Assembly: GCA_946478975.1 (NCBI GenBank)
Contig: CAMLEO010000233.1
Span: 1 to 11,685, forward strand
Reading direction: 5' to 3'
DNA length: 11,685 nucleotides
From: an uncultured Steroidobacter sp.
GTDB lineage: Bacteria; Pseudomonadota; Gammaproteobacteria; Steroidobacterales; Steroidobacteraceae
The notes below the pieces were generated by a model that was not told the origin of the DNA, did not search any database, and was given only the letters and a program-made list of their open reading frames with translations. Positions 5,215 to 11,506 of this stretch are shown one piece after another. The position numbers and the translations under genes were made by a program. Position 1 is the stretch's first letter; each line of letters opens with the position of its first letter.

Positions 5215-7211
5215 TCTGCATCAAGGCTATGACACAAAAAACAAGAACAAAGTCAGGCTCACGCTCGTTTGCGCGAACTGCACACCTCGAGATCGAGCGC
5301 CGAGCTGACGGCGAGAAGTCTCGATTCTCGGTGTCGATCTCCAGCGATGCGCCAATCGTGCGCCGTGATTTCGATGGCGAGTTCGAGGAAGTCCTGTCGC
5401 ACGACAAGAATGCGATCGACCTGTCACGCGCTCCCTTGCCTGTCATCGAATCGCACGACCGCAGCAAGGTCAACATCGGCATCGTCGAGAAGCTGCGCAT
5501 CGAGCGCGACGGCAAAATCAAAAAGCTGCGCGGCGAGCTCGTGCTCGGTCAGCAAGCACGGGCGCAAGAGCTGGCTGCAGATATCGCCGCCGGCATTGTG
5601 ACCGGCCTCTCGGTCGGTTGCATGATCGAAGAAAGCGAATGGACCGAGGGAAAGGATACCCGACGTTTCGTTGCCACTCGCTGGGCACCACAAGAAGTAT
5701 CAATCGTTTCAACGCCGGCGGATTTGAACGTCGGCATCGGCAGAAGTGACAAAGGTCAGACAATGAAAAACAAGAACAAGAATCAGACCCGAGAAGAGAT
5801 CGACGAGACCGGCGCGGAGCACGATCAAGACATCGAGCGCGACGAGGTAACCGACGACGCTGACGAGCAAGTGCGTCGCTATCATCCGGCTTCGCGTGAA
5901 GCACGCGCCATTCGCGGCGAGCGCCAGCGTGTTTCTACGATCATCGACCTGGTGAGCCGCGCCAACCTGAGCGATTCGTTCGCACAGGAACTGATCCGCG
6001 ACGGAATCCCGCTGCGCGAAGCCCGCGAGATCATCGTCGATACGATGGCGGTCGAGCAACGCCGGACGCAGTCGCCGATGTTTCCTCATGGAGCCGAGTG
6101 CCGATCGCACTACGCCGTGCTCAGCAACAGAAGCTACGATGAGCCCGAATTCTTGGCGCGCTCCATTGGCGAGGCGATTCACGCAAGGGTGAATCCCGCG
6201 CACAAACCGAGTGACGCAAGTCATCCGTACATCGGGCGTTCGCTCGTCGAACTGGCACGAGAATGTTTGCACGTCCGTGGCGTGTCGACGCGCATGATGA
6301 GCGCCTCGCAGATCATCGAGCGCTCCCTCGGTGGATTGCATGGTACGAGCGATTTCGCGCTGGCGCTCGGCGATGCGGTCGGCCGCGAACTATTGCGGGC
6401 ATTCGAAGCGGCCGAGCCCGGTGTGTTGCGCGTTGGCCGGTCCGTGACCGCGCAAGATTTCCGAGCACGTTATCCGATTGCCATCGGCGACGCGCCGAAG
6501 CTGGAGAAGGTCAGCGAGCACGGCGAGTTCAAGCGCGGCACGATCACTGAGGCCGCGCAGCCAGCGTGGAAGCTCCAAACGTATGGAAAGATCTTCGGCA
6601 TCACTCGACAGGCGCTCATCAACGATGACCTCGGCGCGTTCACCAACCTGCCGCGGCGCATGGGCATCGAGGCTCGCGAACTGGAAGCGCAAACTGTCGT
6701 CGACCTGCTCGTGTCGAACCCGATCATGGGCGACAGCGTTGCGCTTTTCCATGCTGATCACGGCAATCTCGCCGCCAGTGGCGGCGCGATCACCGTCACC
6801 AATCTCGGCGCGGCAAGAGCTGCGATGCGATTGCAAAAATCGTTGAATGGTCGCGTCATCAATGTGGTTCCGCGATACCTCATTGTACCCGCCAGCAAGG
6901 AAACAGTGGCCGAGCAACTGCTCACCGAGATCGCAGCGACCAAGGCGGACGACGTGAACCCCTTCGGCAATGGCAAGTTGGAGTTGATCGTCGAACCGCG
7001 CCTTGACGCGGTGTCAACTACTGCGTGGTATGTGTTTGGAGATCCGGGTCGATATGACGGCCTGGAAGTCGCAAGGCTTGCCGGTGACAACGGCCCGGTG
7101 GTCGATACGCGCGTGGGCTTCGATGTGGACGGCACTGAATTCAAGATTCGTTTGGATTTCGGGGCTGGCTTCGTCGAACACCGAAGCGTCTACAAGAATC
7201 CGGGCGCGTAA
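5211..7211 (+). CDS. Prohead protease / major capsid protein fusion
   Basis: This 666-aa protein joins an S78-type prohead protease to an HK97-fold major capsid protein. The protease half (about 16-178) has the catalytic His82 (ESHDRSK), Ser134 (TGLSVGC) and a likely acidic partner Glu162 in EVSIVSTPADLN, the family's signature end. Residues 185-290 are strongly charged and helical, like the scaffolding delta domain that the protease removes. Residues 410-666 carry capsid signatures such as KIFGITRQALINDDLGAF (460-477), GDSVALFHADHGNL (507-520), PRYLIVPAS and GFDVDGTEFKIRLDFG. The product should self-assemble into proheads and mature itself. ATG 5211 (ATGA overlap) is preferred; TTG 5187 and ATG 5229 are possible. 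An in-frame ATG at 5763 has AAAGG upstream and could give the capsid part alone. Confidence 0.94.
   Translation: MICIKAMTQKTRTKSGSRSFARTAHLEIERRADGEKSRFSVSISSDAPIVRRDFDGEFEEVLSHDKNAIDLSRAPLPVIESHDRSKVNIGIVEKLRIERDGKIKKLRGELVLGQQARAQELAADIAAGIVTGLSVGCMIEESEWTEGKDTRRFVATRWAPQEVSIVSTPADLNVGIGRSDKGQTMKNKNKNQTREEIDETGAEHDQDIERDEVTDDADEQVRRYHPASREARAIRGERQRVSTIIDLVSRANLSDSFAQELIRDGIPLREAREIIVDTMAVEQRRTQSPMFPHGAECRSHYAVLSNRSYDEPEFLARSIGEAIHARVNPAHKPSDASHPYIGRSLVELARECLHVRGVSTRMMSASQIIERSLGGLHGTSDFALALGDAVGRELLRAFEAAEPGVLRVGRSVTAQDFRARYPIAIGDAPKLEKVSEHGEFKRGTITEAAQPAWKLQTYGKIFGITRQALINDDLGAFTNLPRRMGIEARELEAQTVVDLLVSNPIMGDSVALFHADHGNLAASGGAITVTNLGAARAAMRLQKSLNGRVINVVPRYLIVPASKETVAEQLLTEIAATKADDVNPFGNGKLELIVEPRLDAVSTTAWYVFGDPGRYDGLEVARLAGDNGPVVDTRVGFDVDGTEFKIRLDFGAGFVEHRSVYKNPGA
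5746..5765 (+). promoter_or_regulatory. Internal ribosome site and in-frame start within the capsid fusion gene
   Basis: AAAGGT precedes ATG 5763 by about 7 bases, in frame with the fusion and exactly at the junction after the protease domain (M185, MKNKNKNQ). Initiation here would give a 482-aa delta domain plus capsid protein without the protease. Phages with fused protease and scaffold genes often use such internal starts, as in lambda C/Nu3. That the site is used is inference. Confidence 0.45.
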
Positions 7212-7225
7212 GAAACATTTGTTCC

Positions 7226-7326
7226 CCCGGGCCGCCCGGGCGCGAAAGCGAATAGGCGGACACGGTTTTAGTCGTGAGTCACCGTGTCCAACCAAGTAAC
7301 CGCGAAAGCCCGCGCGCTGGTTTCGC
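7226..7326 (+). other. Structured spacer between the capsid and virion-protein genes
   Basis: The 175-nt gap 7212-7386 holds three potential hairpins in a row: CCCGGG-CCG-CCCGGG (7226-7240), a perfect 9-bp stem GGACACGGT/ACCGTGTCC with a 14-nt loop (7258-7289), and GCGAAA/TTTCGC (7302-7326). None is followed by a T-run, so a standard intrinsic terminator is unlikely. Possible roles are an mRNA-stability or processing element that sets the ratio of capsid to the next protein, or a DNA site. No gene is seen in the gap. Confidence 0.5.
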
Positions 7327-7386
7327 TTCGGCGATCACCTCCCAGCGGCGGCGGGCAAACCTAAAAGAACAATAATCGGTGAACAT

Positions 7387-8217
7387 ATGGCGCAAGTCGG
7401 ACAAACAACCCCAAGCGGCGGACGCGAGTGGAGCATCTATCCGCAACAGGCAGTTCTGCGGCGTGTAACCATCCCAGTCAATTGCACACTGAATCACATC
7501 GGCGTGTGGTGCCGAGAGCAGACAACCGCCAACGCGAACGATCTGAAAGCGGCGATCTATACGAACTCCGGCGCTCTGGTCTATCAGAGTTCCGTGCTGT
7601 CGGCAGCGATCTCTAGCACGTCCACGCATGCGCTGAAGCAGTTAAACTTTGCCGGACAGTCGTTGTCGGCGGGAACATACATTCTCGCGGTCGCTGCCGG
7701 ACCTGGCACGAGCGGCGTCGTCGTCGTCCAAGGTCAAAACGACTCGTCGGGGCTCCCGACGTACATGAACAGCGATCCTTCGGATCTGTATCCGACGTTC
7801 CCTTCCGACATCAGTGCGATCATCAATACGGGCGCCACGCGCCAGTGGGATTTGTATCTTGATTACACTGAAGCATCGTTGGCCTCGGGCGATCTCGCTG
7901 CAACGGAATTCGGCTCAGATCAGCTCGAGGCCGCCGGCAACGTTGGAAGCAATGGCCTGCGCCTAACGCTGCGCGACACGGATACCGGCGCGCTCGCCGC
8001 GAATCTCACGGGGCTGATTGTCTCGGTGCGGGCGAATAGCGACGACGAGGCGACGCTTTACAAGGCGGCGAACGAAACGACCAACGCCAGTGGCGTGCTG
8101 GAGATCACGAGTGGTGCGATTGGAAACCTCGGCGATTACGTCTTTGTCTCCGTCGACAAGTCTGATCACAGCGTCTTCGCGCTTTATCGAGTTCAGGTTA
8201 TCGATCTGAACGCATGA
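7387..8217 (+). CDS. Putative beta-rich virion protein (capsid decoration or spike)
   Basis: This 276-aa protein starts at ATG 7387 behind GGTGA. It is rich in Ser, Thr, Gly, Ala and short hydrophobic strands, has no signal peptide and only two cysteines. Residues 15-160 look like a jelly-roll-type domain (for example LKQLNFAGQSLSAGTYILAV at 83-102, and QWDLYLDY at 153-160). Residues 188-276 look like an Ig- or carboxypeptidase-regulatory-like beta sandwich (GLRLTLRDTDTGALAANLTG, then SGVLEIT and YVFVSVDKSD). I cannot name the family. Place directly after the capsid gene, where phages often encode decoration proteins, suggests a head-surface or host-contact role. Confidence 0.72.
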   Translation: MAQVGQTTPSGGREWSIYPQQAVLRRVTIPVNCTLNHIGVWCREQTTANANDLKAAIYTNSGALVYQSSVLSAAISSTSTHALKQLNFAGQSLSAGTYILAVAAGPGTSGVVVVQGQNDSSGLPTYMNSDPSDLYPTFPSDISAIINTGATRQWDLYLDYTEASLASGDLAATEFGSDQLEAAGNVGSNGLRLTLRDTDTGALAANLTGLIVSVRANSDDEATLYKAANETTNASGVLEITSGAIGNLGDYVFVSVDKSDHSVFALYRVQVIDLNA

Positions 8218-8226
8218 GGTAAGAAT

Positions 8227-8412
8227 ATGCCCAGAAGCAAACAAACGACCACCGTTGCATTCGGCAGCAACTCACATCCGAGCGGCGGCCTGCGTTTCGG
8301 ATCGGCAACTCTCGATGAAGGCGAGCAACGCTATGAGCACGGAGTCTCGGATCTCGCGGAATCGCCACCCGTGGCGAAGCACGGCAATGAGGCGGAGCAG
8401 GACAAGGCGTGA
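8227..8412 (+). CDS. Unknown 61-aa hydrophilic protein
   Basis: A good ribosome site (GAGGTAAG, 5-6 bp before ATG 8227) sits 10 bp after the previous stop, which supports a real gene. The protein is polar, with a Gly/Ser-rich first half (SNSHPSGGLRFGSATLDEGE) and an acidic tail, and has no cysteine or hydrophobic helix. It may be largely disordered. No family is recognised. Co-transcription with the virion protein suggests a minor structural or assembly role. Its stop overlaps a GTG start of a tiny following frame. Confidence 0.6.
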   Translation: MPRSKQTTTVAFGSNSHPSGGLRFGSATLDEGEQRYEHGVSDLAESPPVAKHGNEAEQDKA

Positions 8413-8495
8413 GCATCCCCCGCGCTGAAATGCTTGCCGCCGCTGCGCCGCTATTGTTGGCACTGGCGGCGGTCGCCTCAGTCTGGTGGAATTGA
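8409..8495 (+). CDS. Possible 28-aa single-span membrane microprotein
   Basis: A GTG overlapping the preceding TGA (GTGA, 8409-8412) opens a 28-codon frame, MSIPRAEMLAAAAPLLLALA then AVASVWWN. AGGA lies about 7 bp upstream of the start. The product is almost entirely one hydrophobic helix (about 8-26) ending in two tryptophans. The GTGA coupling copies the pattern of other genes here. Length alone gives little statistical support, so this is a candidate only. A holin-like or membrane-modulating peptide is conceivable. Confidence 0.35.
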   Translation: MSIPRAEMLAAAAPLLLALAAVASVWWN

Positions 8496-8527
8496 CGGAG
8501 ACGCGGTGGCTGAAGTGGGGAGGCCCG

Positions 8528-8806
8528 ATGAAATTTGCGATCGCAATCGAGCCGGGGACGGATCAGACAGCATTCGGCATTGTGGTGCCGGATCTGCCGG
8601 GCTGCTTCAGTGCAGGCGATACCGCTGAGGAAGCATTCGCGAACGCGCACGATGCGATTGATGCCTTTTGTGAGATCCTGGCCGAGAGCGGCGGCGAGTT
8701 GCCCAAGACTAAGGCAATGTCCCAGTGGCAGATGGATCCTCAGTTCAAAGGCTCGACGTGGAGCGTCATCGACGTGCCGATTGAGAGGTATTTTGGGGCG
8801 AATTGA
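8528..8806 (+). CDS. HicB-like antitoxin-fold protein without a HicA partner
   Basis: The 92-aa product has the HicB partial RNase H-like domain: FGIVVPDLPGCFSAGDTAEE (16-35) followed by AFANAHDAIDAFCEILAESG is the diagnostic core, and WSVIDVPIERYFG (78-90) is its last strand. Start ATG 8528 is chosen for GGGGAGG 4 bp upstream; an in-frame GTG at 8486 is weaker. HicB normally neutralises the HicA mRNA interferase and ends with a helix-turn-helix or ribbon-helix-helix domain. Here the chain stops right after the N-terminal domain and no HicA-like frame lies beside it. It may be an orphan antitoxin that counters a host or phage HicA, or a repurposed fold. Confidence 0.85.
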   Translation: MKFAIAIEPGTDQTAFGIVVPDLPGCFSAGDTAEEAFANAHDAIDAFCEILAESGGELPKTKAMSQWQMDPQFKGSTWSVIDVPIERYFGAN

Positions 8807-8841
8807 GTAGATCAAGGATCACGGTGCTTTAAAGGCCTTAC

Positions 8842-9075
8842 ATGATCGTGCTTCCCGTAAATTGGGTGACCGTAAAGCGCTTCTGCGAGTTGACTGGTTA
8901 CACAGTTGATGCTGTCGCTGCAAAACGATCAGGAGGTGTTTGGCTGGAAGGCGCAGTTTGGAAGAAAGCCCCAGATGGTCGCGTTTTGGTGAGCATAGAG
9001 GGATACCACGCGTGGGTTGAGGGAAAGGTATGCGTGCCGCAACGAAATAGCCCCGGCCGCGAGCACCGGGGCTAA
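8842..9075 (+). CDS. xis: Excisionase (recombination directionality factor)
   Basis: This 77-aa protein matches small phage excisionases with a winged-helix fold: NWVTVKRFCELTGYTVDAVA (7-26) is the helix-turn-helix, and GGVWLEGAVWKKAPDGRVLV then SIEGYHAWVEG (31-61) form the wing and the final helix. It should bend DNA at the att sites and turn the integrase towards excision. AAAGG lies 6 bp before ATG 8842. Unlike in many phages it is not next to int but is the last plus-strand gene, 7.5 kb away. Its last codons overlap a terminator hairpin shared with the convergent operon. Confidence 0.82.
   Translation: MIVLPVNWVTVKRFCELTGYTVDAVAAKRSGGVWLEGAVWKKAPDGRVLVSIEGYHAWVEGKVCVPQRNSPGREHRG
9048..9074 (-). 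terminator. Terminator hairpin between the convergent operons
   Basis: TAGCCCCGG (9048-9056) pairs with CCGGGGCTA (9066-9074) around a 9-nt loop, a GC-rich 9-bp stem. On the minus strand it is followed by TATTTCGTT, a short T-rich tail, so it best serves as terminator of the minus operon, 23 bp after the XRE stop. On the plus strand no T-run follows, but the stem lies at the xis stop and may also protect that transcript. Confidence 0.6.
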
Positions 9076-9096
9076 GGCACACGTTCGGGAGTGCGC

Positions 9097-9468
9097 TCAG
9101 TTTGGCGCGGGGTGTGCTCGCTCCAGTAGCACATCCATGATCTTCTTCACGAAGCGTTGCTCGGTTTTGCTCAGCGCTTGATAACGCCCCGCGTGCCGCA
9201 CACCAGCCGGCGACAAGCGTCGCAGGACCGGGCGCGGCACTTTTCTCATGCCTATCAACTCTTCGACCGGAATTTCAAACACCCTTGCGAGCTTGCTCAC
9301 AATCAGCACCGACACGCGCCGGTCGCCGATCTCATACGCATACACGGTTTGCTGTGAAACGCCGATGGCGCGGGCGAGCTCCGCCTGCGTCATGCCTATC
9401 TGCTTGCGTAGTAGCTCGATGTGCTTACCGAGTGCGCGAAAGTACACGCGTGATTCTGCCTTGATCAT
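9097..9468 (-). CDS. XRE-family transcriptional regulator
   Basis: The 123-aa protein has a Cro/CI-type helix-turn-helix at about 16-71: RKQIGMTQAELARAIGVSQQ then TVYAYEIGDRRVSVLIVSKL and VFEIPVEELIG. A short helical tail (LSKTEQRFVKKIMDVLLER, 99-117) may serve dimerisation; there is no peptidase domain for RecA-linked self-cleavage. It probably controls the element's lysogeny-like state or its own operon. Start ATG 9468 follows GGAGGTGA, and the ATGA overlap couples it to the gene upstream. As the last gene of its operon, in convergent rather than divergent layout, it differs from standard CI arrangements. The palindrome at 11511-11530 is a candidate operator. Confidence 0.92.
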   Translation of the reverse strand: MIKAESRVYFRALGKHIELLRKQIGMTQAELARAIGVSQQTVYAYEIGDRRVSVLIVSKLARVFEIPVEELIGMRKVPRPVLRRLSPAGVRHAGRYQALSKTEQRFVKKIMDVLLERAHPAPN

Positions 9469-9716
9469 GGTGTCACCTCCGCCTGGTCGAGCCGATCAAT
9501 CGATTCCTCGACTCGATCTCGGATCACGGCGAGCGCATCGCTCACGTCGAAGTCACAATCGTGGTTCGCGGCGAACTGGACAGCGACCAGGAGCGCGTGC
9601 GTCTTGTGCAGTTGGCCAATCTCGATATCGATCGCGCCCTTCAGTTCCTCCTGACGTTTCGACTGCTGCGACTCCTGGGTGACGCACGTCTGCAACGTTG
9701 TGTTACGGCGTTTCAT
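9465..9716 (-). CDS. Unknown 83-aa helical protein, possible relative of the 107-aa neighbour
   Basis: The frame is open upstream, but ATG 9716 is chosen because it follows GGGAGG and overlaps the previous stop (ATGA). The first 25 residues are polar and basic. The rest appears helical: IEIGQLHKTHALLVAVQFAA, then DFDVSDALAVIRDRVEESID. A similar order (short helix, A-V-A-A pattern, N-D..., DV..AL, E..I) occurs in the product of 10296-10619, so the two may be diverged copies of one fold. The family is not named. The role is unknown, and the last codons carry the ribosome site for the XRE gene. Confidence 0.72.
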   Translation of the reverse strand: MKRRNTTLQTCVTQESQQSKRQEELKGAIDIEIGQLHKTHALLVAVQFAANHDCDFDVSDALAVIRDRVEESIDRLDQAEVTP

Positions 9717-10303
9717 CGCGCACCTCCCGCCAGTCGCTCCCGAACGAGCCACGCCCAATCGGGCGCGATCACGGTTCCATCGATCAGGTGCCATCGCATC
9801 AACCGTTGAAGACGTCCGATGCCGCGCTCGCGGCTGACGACACGGCCAACCTGATCGGCGTAGGCACACGCCCGGGCGCTCAACGATCCGCACACGCGAT
9901 CGCCGGGCGCCGGATTTCTGCGGATCGCTTCGTCACGTTCCTCCTGCGTTGGAAGGCCGTTCGGATACAGCGCACGCACGCCTGGCAGGCTCAATACAAC
10001 GTTGCGGCAGACGCCGTAGTAGCGCAGCCTGATCCGCTCGCCGCTTTCCCACAGCAAACGCTTTGGCGGGTTTGGGAATCGATCGATCGCAAACAGCCTG
10101 AAGCGTCGGCGCTGTTCATCGAGTTGCATGCCGCTCCGTTGCCGAACGATCTTGCCTTCCATGTATGGGGTGACGAGGCCGGCGCCGCGAAGCTCTGGCG
10201 GTCGTGCAAAGTATTCGACATCGAACCCATTGGGCCATTCTTCGACGCGGATCTCTATGCAGTCGTGTGGAGCCGGAAGTCGCCCAGCGGTGACGTTATC
10301 CAT
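9713..10303 (-). CDS. Unknown 196-aa protein
   Basis: The start at 10303 is chosen for GGGAGG shortly upstream; an open extension to 10447 only overlaps the preceding gene. The protein is rich in arginine (about one residue in seven), with beta-like segments CIEIRVEEWPNGFDVEYFAR (15-34) and a basic region around KRLLWESGERIRLRYYGVCR (81-100). The C-terminal part (150-190) ends in RLQRLMRWHLIDGTVIAPDW. There is no membrane helix. No family or catalytic motif is recognised. Basic character suggests nucleic-acid or phage-protein binding, but this is weak inference. Its stop overlaps the next start (ATGA). Confidence 0.72.
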   Translation of the reverse strand: MDNVTAGRLPAPHDCIEIRVEEWPNGFDVEYFARPPELRGAGLVTPYMEGKIVRQRSGMQLDEQRRRFRLFAIDRFPNPPKRLLWESGERIRLRYYGVCRNVVLSLPGVRALYPNGLPTQEERDEAIRRNPAPGDRVCGSLSARACAYADQVGRVVSRERGIGRLQRLMRWHLIDGTVIAPDWAWLVRERLAGGAR

Positions 10304-10619
10304 GATGCACCTCCCGCTGTGCTGCTTCCCGCCGAATGCTGATGGGTTCCACGCTCTCGATGGTCGATTCGAACAGCTCCAGCGCCGCTTCGAGCGCGTA
10401 ACGCACGTCGCCGCTGTCGTCGTTGTGCTCGGCCAGAGCGTAGACACTGGCGAAGACGCCCTTCACCTGCAGCAGCCTGTTCTGGATATCGTTCAGAACG
10501 TAGTTGACCGAGATGGGCAGTTCTGGGATGTGCTTTTCCGGTGCCTCGCTTTGACGCGGCAGGCGCGTGACGGACGTGGCGGGGATTGAAGGCTTCGCCA
10601 AGCCCCTCGCGGCACTCAC
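10296..10619 (-). CDS. Unknown 107-aa helical protein with GTG start
   Basis: GTG 10619 follows GGAGGTGACGC and overlaps the previous TGA (GTGA), so the unusual start is well supported. Residues 1-35 are polar. Residues 36-95 appear helical: SVNYVLNDIQNRLLQVKGVF, ASVYALAEHNDDSGDVRYAL, then EAALELFESTIESVEPI. The pattern resembles the 83-aa gene two places downstream and small phage proteins of the DUF3077 or DUF6124 kind, though I cannot confirm membership. It ends 8 bp inside the next gene. The role is unknown. Confidence 0.72.
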   Translation of the reverse strand: MSAARGLAKPSIPATSVTRLPRQSEAPEKHIPELPISVNYVLNDIQNRLLQVKGVFASVYALAEHNDDSGDVRYALEAALELFESTIESVEPISIRREAAQREVHHG

Positions 10620-10852
10620 GCGTCACCTCCAGTGCTCAGATGCAGGGCGTCAGTCGGCTCGGCGATGTCGAGGCGATGGCTCTCGGCCGCGGACCAGGCG
10701 CAGGCCGCATGCCGGAAGTCGGCGAATGCGACATCGCCGACGGCGAAGTACAGCTCGCCGCGAATGACAGTGGGTCGGACGGGAAAGGAGGGAGAAACAG
10801 GCTTTGAAAGAAGGAACGCCGGGACAGACCCGGTAGAATGGCGAGTAGCCAT
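10616..10852 (-). CDS. Unknown 78-aa protein
   Basis: ATG 10852 is chosen because AGGAG lies about 9 bp upstream; a TTG at 10873 would add seven residues. The product has a hydrophobic start (VPAFLLSKPV), then VIRGELYFAVGDVAFADFRHAACAW and AAESHRLDIAEPTDALHL, which read as a compact alpha/beta domain. No named family is recognised; small proteins of this size and position in P4-like or phage early operons include division inhibitors and antirepressors, but no specific motif supports either. It opens the tightly overlapping part of the minus operon after a 77-bp gap that contains a strong hairpin. Confidence 0.62.
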   Translation of the reverse strand: MATRHSTGSVPAFLLSKPVSPSFPVRPTVIRGELYFAVGDVAFADFRHAACAWSAAESHRLDIAEPTDALHLSTGGDA

Positions 10853-10884
10853 GACTTTGATCTCCTGGATCAAGGTTGTGGTTA

Positions 10885-10918
10885 GCTCGCCGTCGGTGCG
10901 TCAACACCGGCGGCGAGC
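10885..10918 (+). terminator. 14-bp stem-loop followed by TTTT on the plus strand
   Basis: GCTCGCCGTCGGTG (10885-10898) pairs with CACCGGCGGCGAGC (10905-10918), with one G-T wobble and a 6-nt loop. On the plus strand GCTTTT follows at 10919-10924, as in an intrinsic terminator, yet no plus gene ends here. On the minus strand the stem lies 12 nt after the membrane-protein stop, before the next gene, without a T-run, so there it could act as an attenuator or processing site. Confidence 0.5.
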
Positions 10919-10929
10919 GCTTTTGGAAC

Positions 10930-11484
10930 TCAGTTGCTCGCGCTCGAATGTGGCGCCAGGTGGCGTTTTTTCGAACGGCTCATTGCGTTTCGGGCGGGAT
11001 GGCGGTTGCGAGAGACCGGCTTCGACGCGACCGCGGGAGGTTCACCGTGTTGTTGGTAGGCGTTCCATTCGTTTTGATCGAGAGCGTTGTCGCCGGCAGC
11101 GGCACTCTCAGCAAGCGCAGCAGCTTTGGCACGCTCGGCCTTGCCTAGTTTCCACGAGTACCGCAGCAGAAGGACCAGCACCACTGTCAGGACCAACAGC
11201 ATGGCCTGGACCCAGAACGGCATCGAGGCGTCACCAGCAAGCGGCGCGGCAGCGAATGACGCAATTTTCGGTGTGAAGCTCGCGCAGCGCCTCTCAACGT
11301 TCAAACGTCGCTGGCCGAACAGCGGGCAGCGTCCGAGAGCGAGCATCAGATCCCCGAGATCGAGGCGGCAGTCAGAACAGCGCCGCAGGGGTGGTGCGCC
11401 AGTGGGAACGCCAGCGATGGCGGCGCAGTCATCGAGCGCGGCGCGCTCTTCGTCCGTGAGGCGTGGCAGATCGTCGAGTTGCAT
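10930..11484 (-). CDS. Membrane protein with an N-terminal cysteine cluster (184 aa)
   Basis: ATG 11484 follows GGAG at about 8 bp. The N-terminal part has a helix LTDEERAALDDCAAIAG and cysteines C36, C39, C53 and C67 (C-x2-C-x13-C-x13-C), a possible zinc site. One clear transmembrane helix lies at about 90-107 (FWVQAMLLVLTVVLVLLL). An alanine/lysine-rich helix (AERAKAAALAES) and a basic, probably disordered tail (SRSKKRHL) follow. The topology suggests a small cytoplasmic domain anchored at the inner membrane. It is the first gene inside attR, where satellites and prophages often carry early-control, moron or superinfection genes. No family is recognised. An internal ATG at 11223 would give the membrane half alone but lacks a good ribosome site. 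Confidence 0.68.
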   Translation of the reverse strand: MQLDDLPRLTDEERAALDDCAAIAGVPTGAPPLRRCSDCRLDLGDLMLALGRCPLFGQRRLNVERRCASFTPKIASFAAAPLAGDASMPFWVQAMLLVLTVVLVLLLRYSWKLGKAERAKAAALAESAAAGDNALDQNEWNAYQQHGEPPAVASKPVSRNRHPARNAMSRSKKRHLAPHSSASN

Positions 11485-11506
11485 GTGGACACTCCGGGTT
11501 GATGAT

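Noticed and set aside
8412..8527. HicA toxin next to the HicB-like gene
   Set aside because: No frame of about 60 aa with the HicA GSH-type motif is visible on either side of the gene.
9717..9893. Upstream extension of the 83-aa minus gene
   Set aside because: It lies over the end of the preceding gene; ATG 9716 has GGGAGG and an ATGA overlap.
10304..10447. Upstream extension of the 196-aa minus gene
   Set aside because: It overlaps the 107-aa gene, is low in complexity (threonine and arginine runs), and the inner start has a strong ribosome site.
10632..11276. Long plus-strand frame over the minus operon
   Set aside because: Arginine/serine-rich translation without domain features, opposite well-supported minus genes that have ribosome sites.
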